Positions 8,758 to 19,390 of a stretch of DNA of 64,000 bases are shown one piece after another. Every line of letters begins with the position of its first letter. Within the stretch, counting starts at the first letter, position 1. The notes under the pieces were generated by a model. It searched no databases. It was not told the DNA's origin and saw only the letters and a program-made list of their open reading frames with translations. A program made the position numbers and the translations under genes. This DNA comes from Roseivivax sediminis (GTDB lineage: Bacteria > Pseudomonadota > Alphaproteobacteria > Rhodobacterales > Rhodobacteraceae), in NCBI RefSeq assembly GCF_900112685.1, contig NZ_FOMS01000015.1:39834-103833 (forward strand). The letters run 5' to 3'.

Positions 8758-8772
8758 TGACCATTTTAGTCA
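8758..8772. promoter_or_regulatory. Iron-responsive operator, RirA type (TGA-N9-TCA)
   Basis: The sequence TGA-CCATTTTAG-TCA exactly fits the IRO consensus TGA-N9-TCA recognised by RirA in alphaproteobacteria. It lies between the divergent hmuS (start 8687) and haem receptor (start 8885) genes, in an AT-rich patch. It probably represses both when iron is replete. The regulator gene is not in the window. Confidence 0.65.
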
Positions 8773-8884
8773 GCTTGAATAGCCAACTCAAGACCGGATC
8801 GACAGAAATGTCCGGCCAGATACCAGCCACGCCAGCCCCGATCCGCAAGCACGGCACGAATTCACGCTTGTCAGGGGCAGTCTC

Positions 8885-10930
8885 ATGTCATCATCAGGAA
8901 TCCTGCGCGGCGGCACCGCGCTTGCACTCGTGCTTGCCGCGGCGCCGGCCCTCGCCCAGTCCGAGGACAGTTTTACGCTCGACCCGCTCGTCATCGAAGG
9001 CTCCAAGCGCGAGGTCGCCACCGGCACCGCCGCCCCGGTCACGGTCATCGACGAGACCGAGATCCGCGACCGCCAGGCCGGCACCATCGCGGAGCTGATC
9101 GACAGCGTGCCGGGTGTGGCGCTGGTCAACGGGTCGACGCCCACGGGGTCGGGCATCTCGATCCGCGGCTACGGCGCGACCTCCACCTACGGCACCGACC
9201 AGAAGGTGCAGGTGATCGTCGACGAGGCCATCACCGGCTCCGAGGAGATTTATCGCCTCGGCACGCAGCTTTTCACCGACCCCGCGCTCTACCGCTCGGT
9301 CGAGGTGCTACGCGGCACCGTCGGCAGCTTCGAATACGGCTCCGGCATCGTCGGCGGCGTGGTCAAGGCCGAGACCAAGAACGCCTCGGACTTCACCGGC
9401 GGCGTGCCCGGCTTCCGCCTGCGCGAGACGCTGGAATATTCCTCCAACGGCGACGGCTTCGCGACCTCGACGATCCTGGCATGGCAGCCGACCGACCGGG
9501 CCGAATTCCTCGCCAACTACACGCTGCGCAAGCAGGATGCGCAGGTCGACGGATCGGGAACCACGATCGGCAACAGCCAGTTCGAAACGCCCTCCTGGCT
9601 GCTCAAGGGGCGCGTCTACCTCGACGAGGCAAAGGAACATTCGCTGACGCTGTCCTACACCGACACCAGCACCGCCGAGCGGGACGTGCCCTACGATTCC
9701 TTCGACACGAGCGGCGGCATGTTCGGCAACGTGGACCGCGACATCGACAGCCGGACCGCGACGCTGGTCTACAATTTCGCGCCGCAGACCAATCCGCTGA
9801 TCGATTTCGACGTGATCCTCTCCTATGCCGACCAGCAGATCGATCAGAGCTACATTCCCGGCTCGTCGGACGCGCCCTTCGCCCCGCCGGGCGGCTTTCC
9901 CACCGTCAACGCCGATCACCGGTACGAGACGACGCGGCTGGCCTTCAAGAACACGGCGCGGTTCGGGACCGGCATGGTGGACCACGAGCTTCGGACGGGC
10001 CTCGAATTCATCCGCAAGGAGCGCGAGAGCGCCGAAAGCGCCCCGGGCGGCACCGACCGGCGCGTCGCGCTCTATGCCATCGACGAGATGCGCTTCGGCA
10101 ACTGGACCGTGACGCCGGCGCTGCGCTACGAGACGCAGGAGATCGAGGACGGCACCGGTTTCGGCGGTCCGGACACCTACGACAACGACGCCCTGATGGG
10201 CGGGATCTCAGCGCGTTACGCCTTCGCCAACGGCGTCAGCCTTTTCGCGAGCGCCGCCTATACCGAGAGCCTGCCGATCCTCGACGATCTTTACGGGACG
10301 GATCGCGGCATGTCGGGCCCGGTCGCGCAGCGCGAGCTGATGTCCACCAGCGAGAAATCCCATACCTTCGAGCTGGGCGGCGCCTACGACGCCGCCGTCG
10401 TCTTCGGTACCGAGGACGAGCTGGCATTCAAGGCAACGGCCTATGCCACGACACTGTGGGACGTCACCTCCTACACGGTGCCGGACGTGACCGGGGTCCA
10501 TGTCGACGAGGTCGAGACGCACGGCCTGGAACTGGAAGCCAGCTACAGCATGGAATCGGGCTTCTATTCGGACCTCAACCTCGCCGTGGCGCGGGGTGAG
10601 GAGTCCTATCCCGGCGGCCTCGGCGATGCCGACTGGCGCGCCCTGCCCGGCGACAGCGCGCGTCTGACCCTCGGCAAGCGGTTCGGCGACACGCTCGACA
10701 TGAGCTGGGAAGTGGTCGCCTTCGACGACATCGAGGTGGACGACGACGAGACGCCGGGCTTCTCGGTCCACAACCTGCGCGCCACCTATACGCCGCAGGA
10801 AGGCGTGCTAGCGGGCACGGAGATGCGCTTCGGTCTCGAGAACGCCTTCGACCGGGATTACCAGCCCCGCCGCTCCACCCGCCGGGCGCCGGGGCGCAAC
10901 TTCAAGGTTTCGCTCGCCAAGACGTTCTGA
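8885..10930 (+). CDS. hmuR: TonB-dependent haem/haemoglobin outer membrane receptor
   Basis: This 681-residue protein starts with a signal peptide ending APALAQ (about residue 25), followed by a TonB-box-like FTLDPLVIEG segment. The plug domain covers roughly 40-160 (VTVIDETEIRDRQAGTIAEL, ISIRGYGATSTYG), then comes a beta-barrel ending in the aromatic VSLAKTF typical of outer membrane proteins. It resembles the haemoglobin/transferrin receptor group. The divergent pairing with hmuSTUV across an iron box argues for haem as substrate. A purine-rich AGGGGCAG precedes the ATG. No tonB-exbBD genes are in the window. Confidence 0.88.
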   Translation: MSSSGILRGGTALALVLAAAPALAQSEDSFTLDPLVIEGSKREVATGTAAPVTVIDETEIRDRQAGTIAELIDSVPGVALVNGSTPTGSGISIRGYGATSTYGTDQKVQVIVDEAITGSEEIYRLGTQLFTDPALYRSVEVLRGTVGSFEYGSGIVGGVVKAETKNASDFTGGVPGFRLRETLEYSSNGDGFATSTILAWQPTDRAEFLANYTLRKQDAQVDGSGTTIGNSQFETPSWLLKGRVYLDEAKEHSLTLSYTDTSTAERDVPYDSFDTSGGMFGNVDRDIDSRTATLVYNFAPQTNPLIDFDVILSYADQQIDQSYIPGSSDAPFAPPGGFPTVNADHRYETTRLAFKNTARFGTGMVDHELRTGLEFIRKERESAESAPGGTDRRVALYAIDEMRFGNWTVTPALRYETQEIEDGTGFGGPDTYDNDALMGGISARYAFANGVSLFASAAYTESLPILDDLYGTDRGMSGPVAQRELMSTSEKSHTFELGGAYDAAVVFGTEDELAFKATAYATTLWDVTSYTVPDVTGVHVDEVETHGLELEASYSMESGFYSDLNLAVARGEESYPGGLGDADWRALPGDSARLTLGKRFGDTLDMSWEVVAFDDIEVDDDETPGFSVHNLRATYTPQEGVLAGTEMRFGLENAFDRDYQPRRSTRRAPGRNFKVSLAKTF

Positions 10931-10956
10931 GGCACGGACCGATCCGGGCGAACGGG

Positions 10957-10985
10957 GGGCGCCGCGGGTAACCGCGGCGCCCTTT
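10957..10985 (+). terminator. Rho-independent terminator after the haem receptor
   Basis: A perfect 11-bp stem (GGGCGCCGCGG / CCGCGGCGCCC) with a GTAA loop is followed by TTT. It lies 26 bp after the receptor stop codon. Confidence 0.85.
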
Positions 10986-11054
10986 CTCATTGCAGGTCGC
11001 ACCGCGCCTCCCGCCACCTTGCGACCGATAGCATGATGACAATGCCCAGTTTAT

Positions 11055-11070
11055 TGACTAACGATAGTCA
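11055..11070. promoter_or_regulatory. Palindromic operator upstream of the LacI-type regulator
   Basis: TGACTA-ACGA-TAGTCA is a perfect inverted repeat ending 27 bp before the regulator ATG, as expected for autoregulation by a LacI-family dimer. A related stretch near 12176-12190 (ACGTTAATCATACG against ACGATAGTCATACT here) precedes the sugar-binding protein gene and may be a weaker second site. Confidence 0.5.
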
Positions 11071-11097
11071 TACTTTGAACTAAAGCAGGGGAACCGA

Positions 11098-12126
11098 ATG
11101 AGCCGCCCGACGATACACGATGTCGCCCGTGTCGCCGGCGTCAGCCTGTCCACGGTCGACCGGGTGCTCAACGGCCGGGTCGGTGTCCGCGAAGGCACCC
11201 AGCTGCGTGTCGCCGAGGCCATGCGGACGCTCGGTTACGAACGCAATGTCGCGGCCGCCAACCTCTCGCGCCGCCGGCAATACCGGCTGCGTTTCTTCCT
11301 GCCCTCGGGTTCCAACTCCTTCATGCGCGGGCTCGAAGACCGGGTGCGAGAGCGCATGGCCGTGGCGGGTCGCGACTCCACCGTGATCGAGGTGACCACG
11401 GTCCCGCCCTTCGACGCCCCCGCGCTCGCTGCCGAGCTGCGCGGCCTCTGTGCGGATGCTGTCGACGGCGTCGCCATCGTCGCTACGGACGCCACCGCCA
11501 TCCGCGTCGCCGTGCAGGACCTTCGAGCCCGCGGCATCGCGGTCGTCACGCTGGTATCGGACCTGCCCTCTTCGGAGCGCCAGCATTTCGTGGGAATCGA
11601 CAACGTTCAGGCCGGCCGCACCGCGGCGAGCCTTCTCGGCCGGTTCTGCCGCTGGCGGCCCGGCCGGATCGCGCTCGTGGCCGGGTCCATGCTGGTGCGC
11701 GACCACGTCGAACGCCGGCTCGGCTTCGAGCAGGTGCTGCGCGCCGAGTTCCCGGACCAGGCGATCGGCGCCACGATCGAGGGCCTCGACGATCAGGACA
11801 TCGTGGAGGAGCGTCTTCGCACGATTTTGGCCGAAGACCCCGGGATCACGGGGATCTACAGTTTCGGCGCCGGCAACCGGGGTGTCGCGCGGGCCGTGTC
11901 CGGGCTCTCCCCGGACCGTCGCCCTGCTGTGGTCGTCCACGAACTGACACATTATTCGCGCGACGCCCTGCTCGACGGCGTGTTCGACGCCGTCATCCAT
12001 CAGGACGACGCTCGCGAAGTCGATGTCGCCATTCGCACCCTGCGTGCGCTCGCTGACGGCGAAAGTCCCGACGGGGCCGCCGAGCGCATCGGGGTCGAGG
12101 TCTTTCTGCGCGACAACCTGCCCTGA
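11098..12126 (+). CDS. LacI-family transcriptional regulator of the xylose/xyloside operon
   Basis: This 342-residue protein has the LacI helix-turn-helix and hinge at its start (TIHDVARVAGVSLSTVDRVL, residues 5-24). A type 1 periplasmic-binding-protein sugar sensor of about 270 residues follows. The family binds palindromic operators and responds to a sugar effector. It lies 114 bp upstream of, and on the same strand as, the sugar ABC transporter, beta-xylosidase and xylA genes, so xylose or a xyloside is the likely effector. A palindrome in its own promoter suggests autoregulation. The start follows an AGCAGGGGAACCG ribosome region. The specific effector is inferred from neighbours. Confidence 0.88.
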   Translation: MSRPTIHDVARVAGVSLSTVDRVLNGRVGVREGTQLRVAEAMRTLGYERNVAAANLSRRRQYRLRFFLPSGSNSFMRGLEDRVRERMAVAGRDSTVIEVTTVPPFDAPALAAELRGLCADAVDGVAIVATDATAIRVAVQDLRARGIAVVTLVSDLPSSERQHFVGIDNVQAGRTAASLLGRFCRWRPGRIALVAGSMLVRDHVERRLGFEQVLRAEFPDQAIGATIEGLDDQDIVEERLRTILAEDPGITGIYSFGAGNRGVARAVSGLSPDRRPAVVVHELTHYSRDALLDGVFDAVIHQDDAREVDVAIRTLRALADGESPDGAAERIGVEVFLRDNLP

Positions 12127-12130
12127 CGGT

Positions 12131-12153
12131 GACTCGCCTTCGGCGGGTCCTTT
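12131..12153 (+). terminator. Terminator after the LacI-type regulator gene
   Basis: An 8-bp stem (GACTCGCC / GGCGGGTC, one G-T pair) with a TTC loop is followed by CTTT, 4 bp after the stop codon. It would separate regulator and transporter transcription. Confidence 0.65.
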
Positions 12154-12240
12154 GAGGTGTGAGCAAAAATGAGGTACGTTAATCATACGATGCGATTCGA
12201 GGCGCGGAGGGCGCCTGGAAGACACGGATGGGAGGACTTC

Positions 12241-13500
12241 ATGAGACACAGCGTTGCGACTCTCGCGCTGCTCGCCGGCACGGCTCTTGCCGGCACGGCC
12301 GCGGCCCAGACCGAGATCAGCATCCTGCGCGTTGCCGTGAACGACGAGCAGGAACAATATTACGAGGAAATCGCCCAGGCCTTCGAGGCCGAGCACGAGG
12401 GCGTCGACGTCAATTTCGAATACATCGCGAACGAGGCCTACAAGTCGAAGCTGCCGACGCTGCTTCAGTCTGACGCCCGCCCCGACGTGTTCTACAGCTG
12501 GGGCGGCGAGACGCTGCGCCAGCAATCCGAGGCCGGCTTCCTGAAGGATATCTCGGACCTGCTGCCCGACGGCTTCCGCGAGACGATGCCCGAGGCCGCG
12601 CTCAACGCCTACTCGGTCGACGGCACGCTCTACGGGTTGCCGCTCTACGCGACCGAGGTCGTACTCTGGGTCAACACCAACTTGACCGAAGAGGCCGGCG
12701 TCGATGTCGACGCGATCGAGACCTGGGAAGATTTCCTCGGCGCGGTGCAGACGCTCAAGGACGCAGGCGTCACGCCCATCGTCGCGGGCGGGCAGGACAA
12801 GTGGCCCCTGCACTTCTACTGGAGCTACCTCGCGCTGCGCGAAGGCGGCCCGGACGTCGTGACCCAGGCGATGGGCGGCGAAGGCGACGGGTTCGAGGCC
12901 GAGGCCTTCATCGAGGCCGGCCGCGAGTTCCAGAAGCTCACCGAGATGGAGCCGTTCCAGGACGGGTTCATGGGCACCACCTACGAAACCTCCAGCGGCA
13001 TGTTCGCCGACGGCGCCGGCGCCTTCTACCTGATGGGCGACTGGGATTACCTGCCGATGCGCGAGCGCTCGACCGATGGCGGTCTGTCGGACGAGGAGCT
13101 ACGGATCATCTCCTTCCCGACCATCGCCGACCCGGTGACCGAGGGCGGCGACGGCGCCACTCTGGGCGGGATCAACGGCTGGGCGGTGTCGTCCACGGCG
13201 GAGCCCGAAGCGGTGGAATTCCTCGCCTTCATGCTGAACGAGGAAAACCAGCGCCAGGCGGCCAGCCAGGAGATCTTCATTCCGGTGGCCAAGGGCACCT
13301 CGGACGCGCTGCAGAATCCATTCTACCGCCAGGTCGCCGAACATATCGAGGCAAGCAGCTATCACCAGATCTTCCTCGACCAGTTCCTCGGCGCATCGGT
13401 CGGGGCGACGGTGAACGACGTCTCGGCGGACCTCGCGCAGGGAGCGATCACGCCCGAGGACGGGGCAGCGCAGGTCCAGGAGGCCTGGGACTTCCGCTGA
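12241..13500 (+). CDS. Sugar ABC transporter substrate-binding protein (CUT1 family)
   Basis: This 419-residue periplasmic protein starts with a signal peptide (MRHSVATLALLAGTALAG, cleavage near AAAQ). It has the extracellular solute-binding family 1 pattern: LQSDARPDVFYSWGG near residue 75, YGLPLYATEVVLWVNT near 131, and NGWAVSS near 310. The ATG at 12241 is chosen over the earlier 12169 because GGGAGG precedes it and a signal peptide follows at once. It should capture xylose, xylosides or xylo-oligosaccharides for the two permeases downstream; the substrate is inferred from the adjoining beta-xylosidase and xylose isomerase genes. Confidence 0.9.
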   Translation: MRHSVATLALLAGTALAGTAAAQTEISILRVAVNDEQEQYYEEIAQAFEAEHEGVDVNFEYIANEAYKSKLPTLLQSDARPDVFYSWGGETLRQQSEAGFLKDISDLLPDGFRETMPEAALNAYSVDGTLYGLPLYATEVVLWVNTNLTEEAGVDVDAIETWEDFLGAVQTLKDAGVTPIVAGGQDKWPLHFYWSYLALREGGPDVVTQAMGGEGDGFEAEAFIEAGREFQKLTEMEPFQDGFMGTTYETSSGMFADGAGAFYLMGDWDYLPMRERSTDGGLSDEELRIISFPTIADPVTEGGDGATLGGINGWAVSSTAEPEAVEFLAFMLNEENQRQAASQEIFIPVAKGTSDALQNPFYRQVAEHIEASSYHQIFLDQFLGASVGATVNDVSADLAQGAITPEDGAAQVQEAWDFR

Positions 13501-13507
13501 CCCGCAG

Positions 13508-13540
13508 CGGCCGGCGCGCAACTCCTCCGCGCGCCGGCCG
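13508..13540 (+). other. GC-rich hairpin between binding-protein and permease genes
   Basis: A perfect 12-bp stem (CGGCCGGCGCGC / GCGCGCCGGCCG) with a nine-base loop starts 8 bp after the binding-protein stop. No T-tract follows. Such intra-operon stems often stabilise the upstream message or partly terminate, giving more binding protein than permease. Confidence 0.6.
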
Positions 13541-13570
13541 TCGTCCGAATTCCGCTATCGGAGACATCGC

Positions 13571-14494
13571 ATGGCCACCGCCGAGACCCGGCGCCTGACG
13601 GCACCGGACCGCCTGCGCCGCAGCCTGTCGAACGGCCGGGTGAGCGCCGCGCTGATCCTGCTGCCGCCCGCACTGATCCTGTTCACCCTGTTCGTGATGC
13701 TGCCCCTGGGCGAATCCGTCTGGTATTCGTTCTTCAGCTGGAACGGCTACGGCACGCCGACCGACTATGTCGGCCTTGAGAATTACCAGCGCATCGCGGG
13801 GCATTCGGTGTTTCACACGGCGGTGGGCAACACGCTGAAAATCGTCGCGATCTCGATCCTGCTGCAGATGCCGCTGGCGCTGCTTCTGGCGCTGCTGATC
13901 TACCGCAAGACGCCGACCAACGCGGTGTTCCGGCTGATCTTCTTCGTGCCCTACATCCTCGCCGAGGTCGCCGCCGGCCTGATCTGGAGCTTCGTCTTCG
14001 ACGGCAATTACGGCGTCACCGCCTCCATCGCGCAAAGCCTCGGGACAGAGAGCTTCTTCATTCTCGCGGACCGCGACTGGGCCTTCGTCGCGGTGATGAC
14101 GGTGATCGTCTGGAAGTATTTCGGCTTTCACATGATGATCTACATCGCCGCCCTCCAATCTGTGCCCGAGGACCTGATCGAGGCCGCGCGGATCGAGGGC
14201 GCGAAGCGCCGGCAGATCGTCCGCTATGTGCAGATCCCGCACATCAAGCCAGCCATCATTGTCTCGGCCTTCTTCGCCATCATCGGCGCGCTGCAGGTCT
14301 TCGACATCATCATCCCGCTGACGAACGGCGGCCCGTCGAACCAGACGCACACCATCGTCACCTACCTCTACACCTTCGGGCTGACCCGGCTGAACATCGG
14401 GTTCGGCAGCGCGGTGGGCGTGATCCTCTTCATCGCGGCGATCACGGTAGCGGTCTTCTACCAGCGCTTCTTCATGCAAAGGGGGCAGGCATGA
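13571..14494 (+). CDS. Sugar ABC transporter permease (MalF-like)
   Basis: This 307-residue inner membrane protein has about six hydrophobic segments. It carries the EAA loop EAARIEGAKRRQIVRYVQIP near residue 206, which docks on the ATPase. The opening hydrophobic helix (AALILLPPALILFTLFVMLP) is typical of the first permease of CUT1 sugar importers. It follows the binding-protein gene by 70 bp and overlaps the next permease by 4 bp. Confidence 0.9.
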   Translation: MATAETRRLTAPDRLRRSLSNGRVSAALILLPPALILFTLFVMLPLGESVWYSFFSWNGYGTPTDYVGLENYQRIAGHSVFHTAVGNTLKIVAISILLQMPLALLLALLIYRKTPTNAVFRLIFFVPYILAEVAAGLIWSFVFDGNYGVTASIAQSLGTESFFILADRDWAFVAVMTVIVWKYFGFHMMIYIAALQSVPEDLIEAARIEGAKRRQIVRYVQIPHIKPAIIVSAFFAIIGALQVFDIIIPLTNGGPSNQTHTIVTYLYTFGLTRLNIGFGSAVGVILFIAAITVAVFYQRFFMQRGQA

Positions 14495-15321
14495 CCCGCG
14501 GGCATCTCATCCGCAACATCCTGCGCGTGGCCTTCCTGTGCATCGTGGCGAGCTTCGTGCTCGCTCCGATGCTCGCCACCGTTCTCGGCGGATTCAAGAC
14601 GAACGCGGAGATCCGCACCTCGGCCTTCGCCCTGCCCGAAAGCTGGAACTGGGAGTTCTACGGCTCCATCGCCACCGACCCGATGTTCTGGCGCTATCTC
14701 GGCAACTCGCTCCTGATCTCCATCTCGGCGGTGGCTCTGACGCTCATCGTCGGGGCGGCGGCGGCCTACGTCTTCGCGCAGATCCGGTTCTTCGGGTCGC
14801 GGATGCTGTTTTCCTACCTGCTGCTGGGGCTGATGTTCCCCTTCGCCACCGCGATCCTGCCGCTCTTCATCAAGGTGCGGGATGTGGGACTGCTCGACAC
14901 CTACTGGGCGGTGATCCTGCCGCAGGCGGCGTTCAGCCTGTCGCTCGCCATCCTGCTGTTCCGGACGTTCTTCGAACAGCTTCCGAAGGAGCTCTTCGAG
15001 GCGGCCTATATCGACGGCTGCGGCTACGTGCGCTTCTTCTGGCGCTTCACCTTGCCGCTCTCGGCGCCGATCCTGGCGACCGTGGGCGTCTTCGTCTTCG
15101 TGCAGAGCTGGAACAACTTCCTGCTGCCGCTGGTGGTGCTCAACAGCCGCGAGGTCTTCACCTGGCCGCTCGGCATGATGCAGTTCCGCGGCGAATACGT
15201 GACCGAGTGGAACCGCACGCTGGCCTTCGTGACGCTGACCATCGTGCCGGCCATCGTCTTCTTCCTCGCCGCCCAGAAATACATCGTCGCCGGACTGACC
15301 GGGGGCGCCGTCAAGGGATGA
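14491..15321 (+). CDS. Sugar ABC transporter permease (MalG-like)
   Basis: This 276-residue protein is the second permease of the importer, with six predicted membrane segments. Its EAA loop is EAAYIDGCGYVRFFWRFTLP near residue 170, and the end (FLAAQKYIVAGLTGGAVKG) is characteristic of MalG-type subunits. Its ATG overlaps the previous stop as ATGA, and its own stop overlaps the beta-xylosidase start in the same way, so all three are translationally coupled. Confidence 0.92.
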   Translation: MTRGHLIRNILRVAFLCIVASFVLAPMLATVLGGFKTNAEIRTSAFALPESWNWEFYGSIATDPMFWRYLGNSLLISISAVALTLIVGAAAAYVFAQIRFFGSRMLFSYLLLGLMFPFATAILPLFIKVRDVGLLDTYWAVILPQAAFSLSLAILLFRTFFEQLPKELFEAAYIDGCGYVRFFWRFTLPLSAPILATVGVFVFVQSWNNFLLPLVVLNSREVFTWPLGMMQFRGEYVTEWNRTLAFVTLTIVPAIVFFLAAQKYIVAGLTGGAVKG

Positions 15322-16961
15322 CCATGACCGAGATCCAGAACCCGATCCTGCCCGGCTTCAACCCCGACCCCTCGATCGTGCGGGTGGCCGAGGATTACTA
15401 CATCGCCACCTCGACCTTCGAATGGTACCCGGGCGTGCAGATCCACCATTCGCGCGACCTCGTGCACTGGCAACTCGTGACCCGGCCGCTCGACCGCGCG
15501 GCGCAGCTCGACATGCGGGGCGATCCGGATTCGGGCGGGGTCTGGGCACCCTGCCTGACCTGGGCCGACGACCGGTTCTGGCTGATCTACACCGACATGA
15601 AGCGGCGCGACGGCGCGTGGAAGGACAGCCACAACTACCTCGTCACCGCGCCGACGATCGAAGGGCCGTGGTCGGACCCGGTCTACCTAAATTCCTCGGG
15701 CTTCGATCCGTCGCTCTTTCACGACGAGGACGGGCGCAAGTGGCTCCTGAACATGATCTGGGACCACAACCAGACCGGCGGCGACCGCTTCGGCGGGATC
15801 GTCTGCCAGGAATATTCGGTGGGCGAAAAGCGGCTGGTGGGAGAGGTGCGCAACATCTACCGCGGCACCGACCACAAGCTGACAGAGGGGCCGCACCTCT
15901 ATCGCCGGGACGGCTGGTATTACCTGCTGACGGCCGAGGGCGGCACGGGCTACGAGCACGCGGTGACGATGGCGCGTTCGCGCGACCTCTTCGGCCCCTA
16001 CGAGACGGACCCCGCCAAGCACATCCTGACGGCCAAGGACGCGCCCGAGGCCGAGCTGCAACGCGCCGGACACGCCGACATCGTCCAGACGCAGACCGGC
16101 GAGGTCTACATGGTGCACCTGTGCTCGCGTCCGCTGGCGGAGACGCGGGGCGCGCCGGTTCAGGAGCGCTACCACATCCACACCGACGACAGCCGCCGCT
16201 CGCCGCTCGGGCGCGAGACGGCGATCCAGAAACTCGTCTGGCCCGAGGGGGAGTTTCCCCGCCTCGCCCATGGCGGCTGTGTCCCGGCGGCCCGCGTCGA
16301 AGCGCCGAACATGCCGGCCTACCCGGTGACGCCGGTCCCGGCCCTGCGTACCTTCGAGGACGGTCTGCCGCCCGAATTCCAGTGGCTGCGCAATCCGCAC
16401 CGGGACCGGCTCTTCTCGCTCACCGCGCGGCCCGGCGCGCTGCGCCTCTTCGGTCGGGAATCCCCCGGCTCGCAATTCGAACACGCGCTGGTCGCGCGCA
16501 GGCAGGAGCATATCGCCTTCGCCGCGGAAACGGAGATCGACGTCGCCCCCGGCGACTATCAGCACTTCGCCGGGCTCATCTCCTGGTATGGCCGGTTCAA
16601 GTTCCACTACCTCGCCGTGACGGCGGACGCCGATGGCGCGCGCGCCCTGACGATCTATTCCTGCCCCGCCGACTGGCCGGACGCGCGCGTCGAGATCCCG
16701 GTGGAGCCGATCCCCCTGCCCGCCAGTGGCCCGATCAAGCTTGGTTGCGATATCGACGGCGCGCGGCTGACCTTCCGCTTTTCCACCGGCGGCGACTGGC
16801 AGTCGCTGGGCGTCACGCTCGACCAGTCCGCGATCTCGGACGAGGCCGGCAACGGGCCGGGCAACAACTTCACCGGCGCCTTCGTCGGCATGTGCGCGCA
16901 CGACACATCGGGCCGCGGCCGTCCCGCCGATTTCCTCAGCTTCCGCTACGAGGCCAAGTGA
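15318..16961 (+). CDS. xynB: Beta-xylosidase, glycoside hydrolase family 43
   Basis: This 547-residue protein has the GH43 catalytic triad in expected places: Asp17 in NPDPSIVR (base), Asp130 in GFDPSLFHDEDGRKW (pKa modulator) and Glu190 in KLTEGPHLYRRDGWYY (acid). After the five-bladed propeller (about 1-320), a beta-sandwich domain completes the standard beta-xylosidase length. There is no signal peptide, so it should act in the cytoplasm on imported xylobiose or xylosides, releasing xylose for XylA. The ATG at 15318 overlaps the permease stop by 4 bp; an ATG six bases later is an alternative. Arabinofuranosidase side activity is common in the family. Confidence 0.9.
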   Translation: MTMTEIQNPILPGFNPDPSIVRVAEDYYIATSTFEWYPGVQIHHSRDLVHWQLVTRPLDRAAQLDMRGDPDSGGVWAPCLTWADDRFWLIYTDMKRRDGAWKDSHNYLVTAPTIEGPWSDPVYLNSSGFDPSLFHDEDGRKWLLNMIWDHNQTGGDRFGGIVCQEYSVGEKRLVGEVRNIYRGTDHKLTEGPHLYRRDGWYYLLTAEGGTGYEHAVTMARSRDLFGPYETDPAKHILTAKDAPEAELQRAGHADIVQTQTGEVYMVHLCSRPLAETRGAPVQERYHIHTDDSRRSPLGRETAIQKLVWPEGEFPRLAHGGCVPAARVEAPNMPAYPVTPVPALRTFEDGLPPEFQWLRNPHRDRLFSLTARPGALRLFGRESPGSQFEHALVARRQEHIAFAAETEIDVAPGDYQHFAGLISWYGRFKFHYLAVTADADGARALTIYSCPADWPDARVEIPVEPIPLPASGPIKLGCDIDGARLTFRFSTGGDWQSLGVTLDQSAISDEAGNGPGNNFTGAFVGMCAHDTSGRGRPADFLSFRYEAK

Positions 16962-16982
16962 TGGACCAAAGGACCAAGACCC

Positions 16983-17990
<1,008 letters not shown>

Positions 17991-18034
17991 CCCGCCTGCC
18001 GGCCCTTCCAACCAAAAAAGACAGAGACACAGAC

Positions 18035-19336
18035 ATGACCGACTTCTTCCGCGACATCCCGACGATCGAGTACCGCGGCCCGGGCGCGGACACCGAATTC
18101 GCCTACCGCCACTACGATCCGGACGAGACGGTGATGGGCAAGCGGCTGGAGGATCACCTGCGGTTCGCCGTGGCGTACTGGCACAGCTTTGCCTGGGAAG
18201 GTGGCGATCCGTTTGGCGGGCAGACCTTCGACCGGCCGTGGTTCGGCGGCACGATGGAAGACGCCAAGCTCAAGGCCGACGCCGCCTTCGAGCTGTTCGC
18301 TTTGCTCGGCCAGCCGTTCTTCTGCTTCCACGACGCCGACGTGCGCCCCGAAGGGGACAGCTTTGCCGAAAGCCGCCGCAACCTCGAAGAGATCACCGAC
18401 TATTTCGGCACCAAGATGGAGGAGACGGGCACCCGGCTCCTCTGGGGCACCGCCAACATGTTCTCGCACCGCCGGTTCATGTCGGGTGCGGCGACGAACC
18501 CCGATCCTGAGGTCTTTGCCTGGTCGGCGGCCTCGGTGAAGGCATGCATGGACGCGACCCAGAAGCTTGGCGGCGCGAACTACGTGCTCTGGGGCGGGCG
18601 CGAAGGCTACGAGACGCTGCTCAACACCGACATGGGGCGCGAGCGCCAGCAGGCCGGCCGGTTCCTGACCATGGTCGTTGACTACGCCAAGAAGATCGGC
18701 TTCGACGGCACCATCCTGATCGAGCCCAAGCCACAGGAGCCGACGAAGCATCAATACGATTACGACGTCGCGACGATCTACGGCTTCCTCAAGGATTTCG
18801 GGCTGGAGAACGAGGTCAAGCTGAACATCGAACAGGGCCACGCGATCCTCGCCGGACACAGCTTCGAGCACGAGCTGGCACTGGCGCGCGAGCTGGGGAT
18901 CCTCGGTTCCATCGACATGAACCGCAACGATTACCAGTCCGGCTGGGACACCGACCAGTTTCCCAACAACGTGCCCGAGGTCGCGCTGGCCTATTACGAG
19001 GTGCTGCGCGCGGGCGGCTTCGGCACCGGCGGGACGAACTTCGACGCGAAGCTGCGGCGCCAGTCGCTCGACCCCGAGGATCTGGTGCTGGCGCATGTCG
19101 GCGCCATGGACATCTGCGCGCGCGGGCTCAAGGCCGCGGCGGCGATGCTGGAGGATGGCGGGCTCGAAGCCGCGCGGGCCGAACGCTATGCCGGCTGGGA
19201 CCGGCCCGAGAACGCGGCGATGCTGACCTCGGACCTGTCCACCATCGCCGCGCGTGTGGAATCGGACGCACTGAATCCCGAGCCGCGCTCGGGCAAGCAG
19301 GAGCGTCTGGAGAACTGGGTCAGCCGGTTCGTGTGA
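18035..19336 (+). CDS. xylA: Xylose isomerase
   Basis: This 433-residue class II-length xylose isomerase converts D-xylose to D-xylulose in the cytoplasm. Both family signatures are present: [10 protein letters not shown] (98-107, catalytic histidine) and [12 protein letters not shown] (229-240, metal-binding glutamate). Further metal-site residues fall in [16 protein letters not shown] and [14 protein letters not shown]. It is the last gene of the module and is followed by a strong hairpin. The usual partner, xylulokinase (xylB), is not in the window. Confidence 0.97.
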   Translation: MTDFFRDIPTIEYRGPGADTEFAYRHYDPDETVMGKRLEDHLRFAVAYWHSFAWEGGDPFGGQTFDRPWFGGTMEDAKLKADAAFELFALLGQPFFCFHDADVRPEGDSFAESRRNLEEITDYFGTKMEETGTRLLWGTANMFSHRRFMSGAATNPDPEVFAWSAASVKACMDATQKLGGANYVLWGGREGYETLLNTDMGRERQQAGRFLTMVVDYAKKIGFDGTILIEPKPQEPTKHQYDYDVATIYGFLKDFGLENEVKLNIEQGHAILAGHSFEHELALARELGILGSIDMNRNDYQSGWDTDQFPNNVPEVALAYYEVLRAGGFGTGGTNFDAKLRRQSLDPEDLVLAHVGAMDICARGLKAAAAMLEDGGLEAARAERYAGWDRPENAAMLTSDLSTIAARVESDALNPEPRSGKQERLENWVSRFV

Positions 19337-19343
19337 TCCCGAG

Positions 19344-19371
19344 GATCGGGCGCGCGACGGCGCGCCCGATC
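19344..19371 (+). terminator. Terminator hairpin after xylA
   Basis: A perfect 12-bp stem (GATCGGGCGCGC / GCGCGCCCGATC) with a GACG loop begins 8 bp after the xylA stop. No T-tract follows, but the position and strength fit a transcription end. Confidence 0.65.
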
Positions 19372-19390
19372 ACGCCCGCAAATTCCCGGT

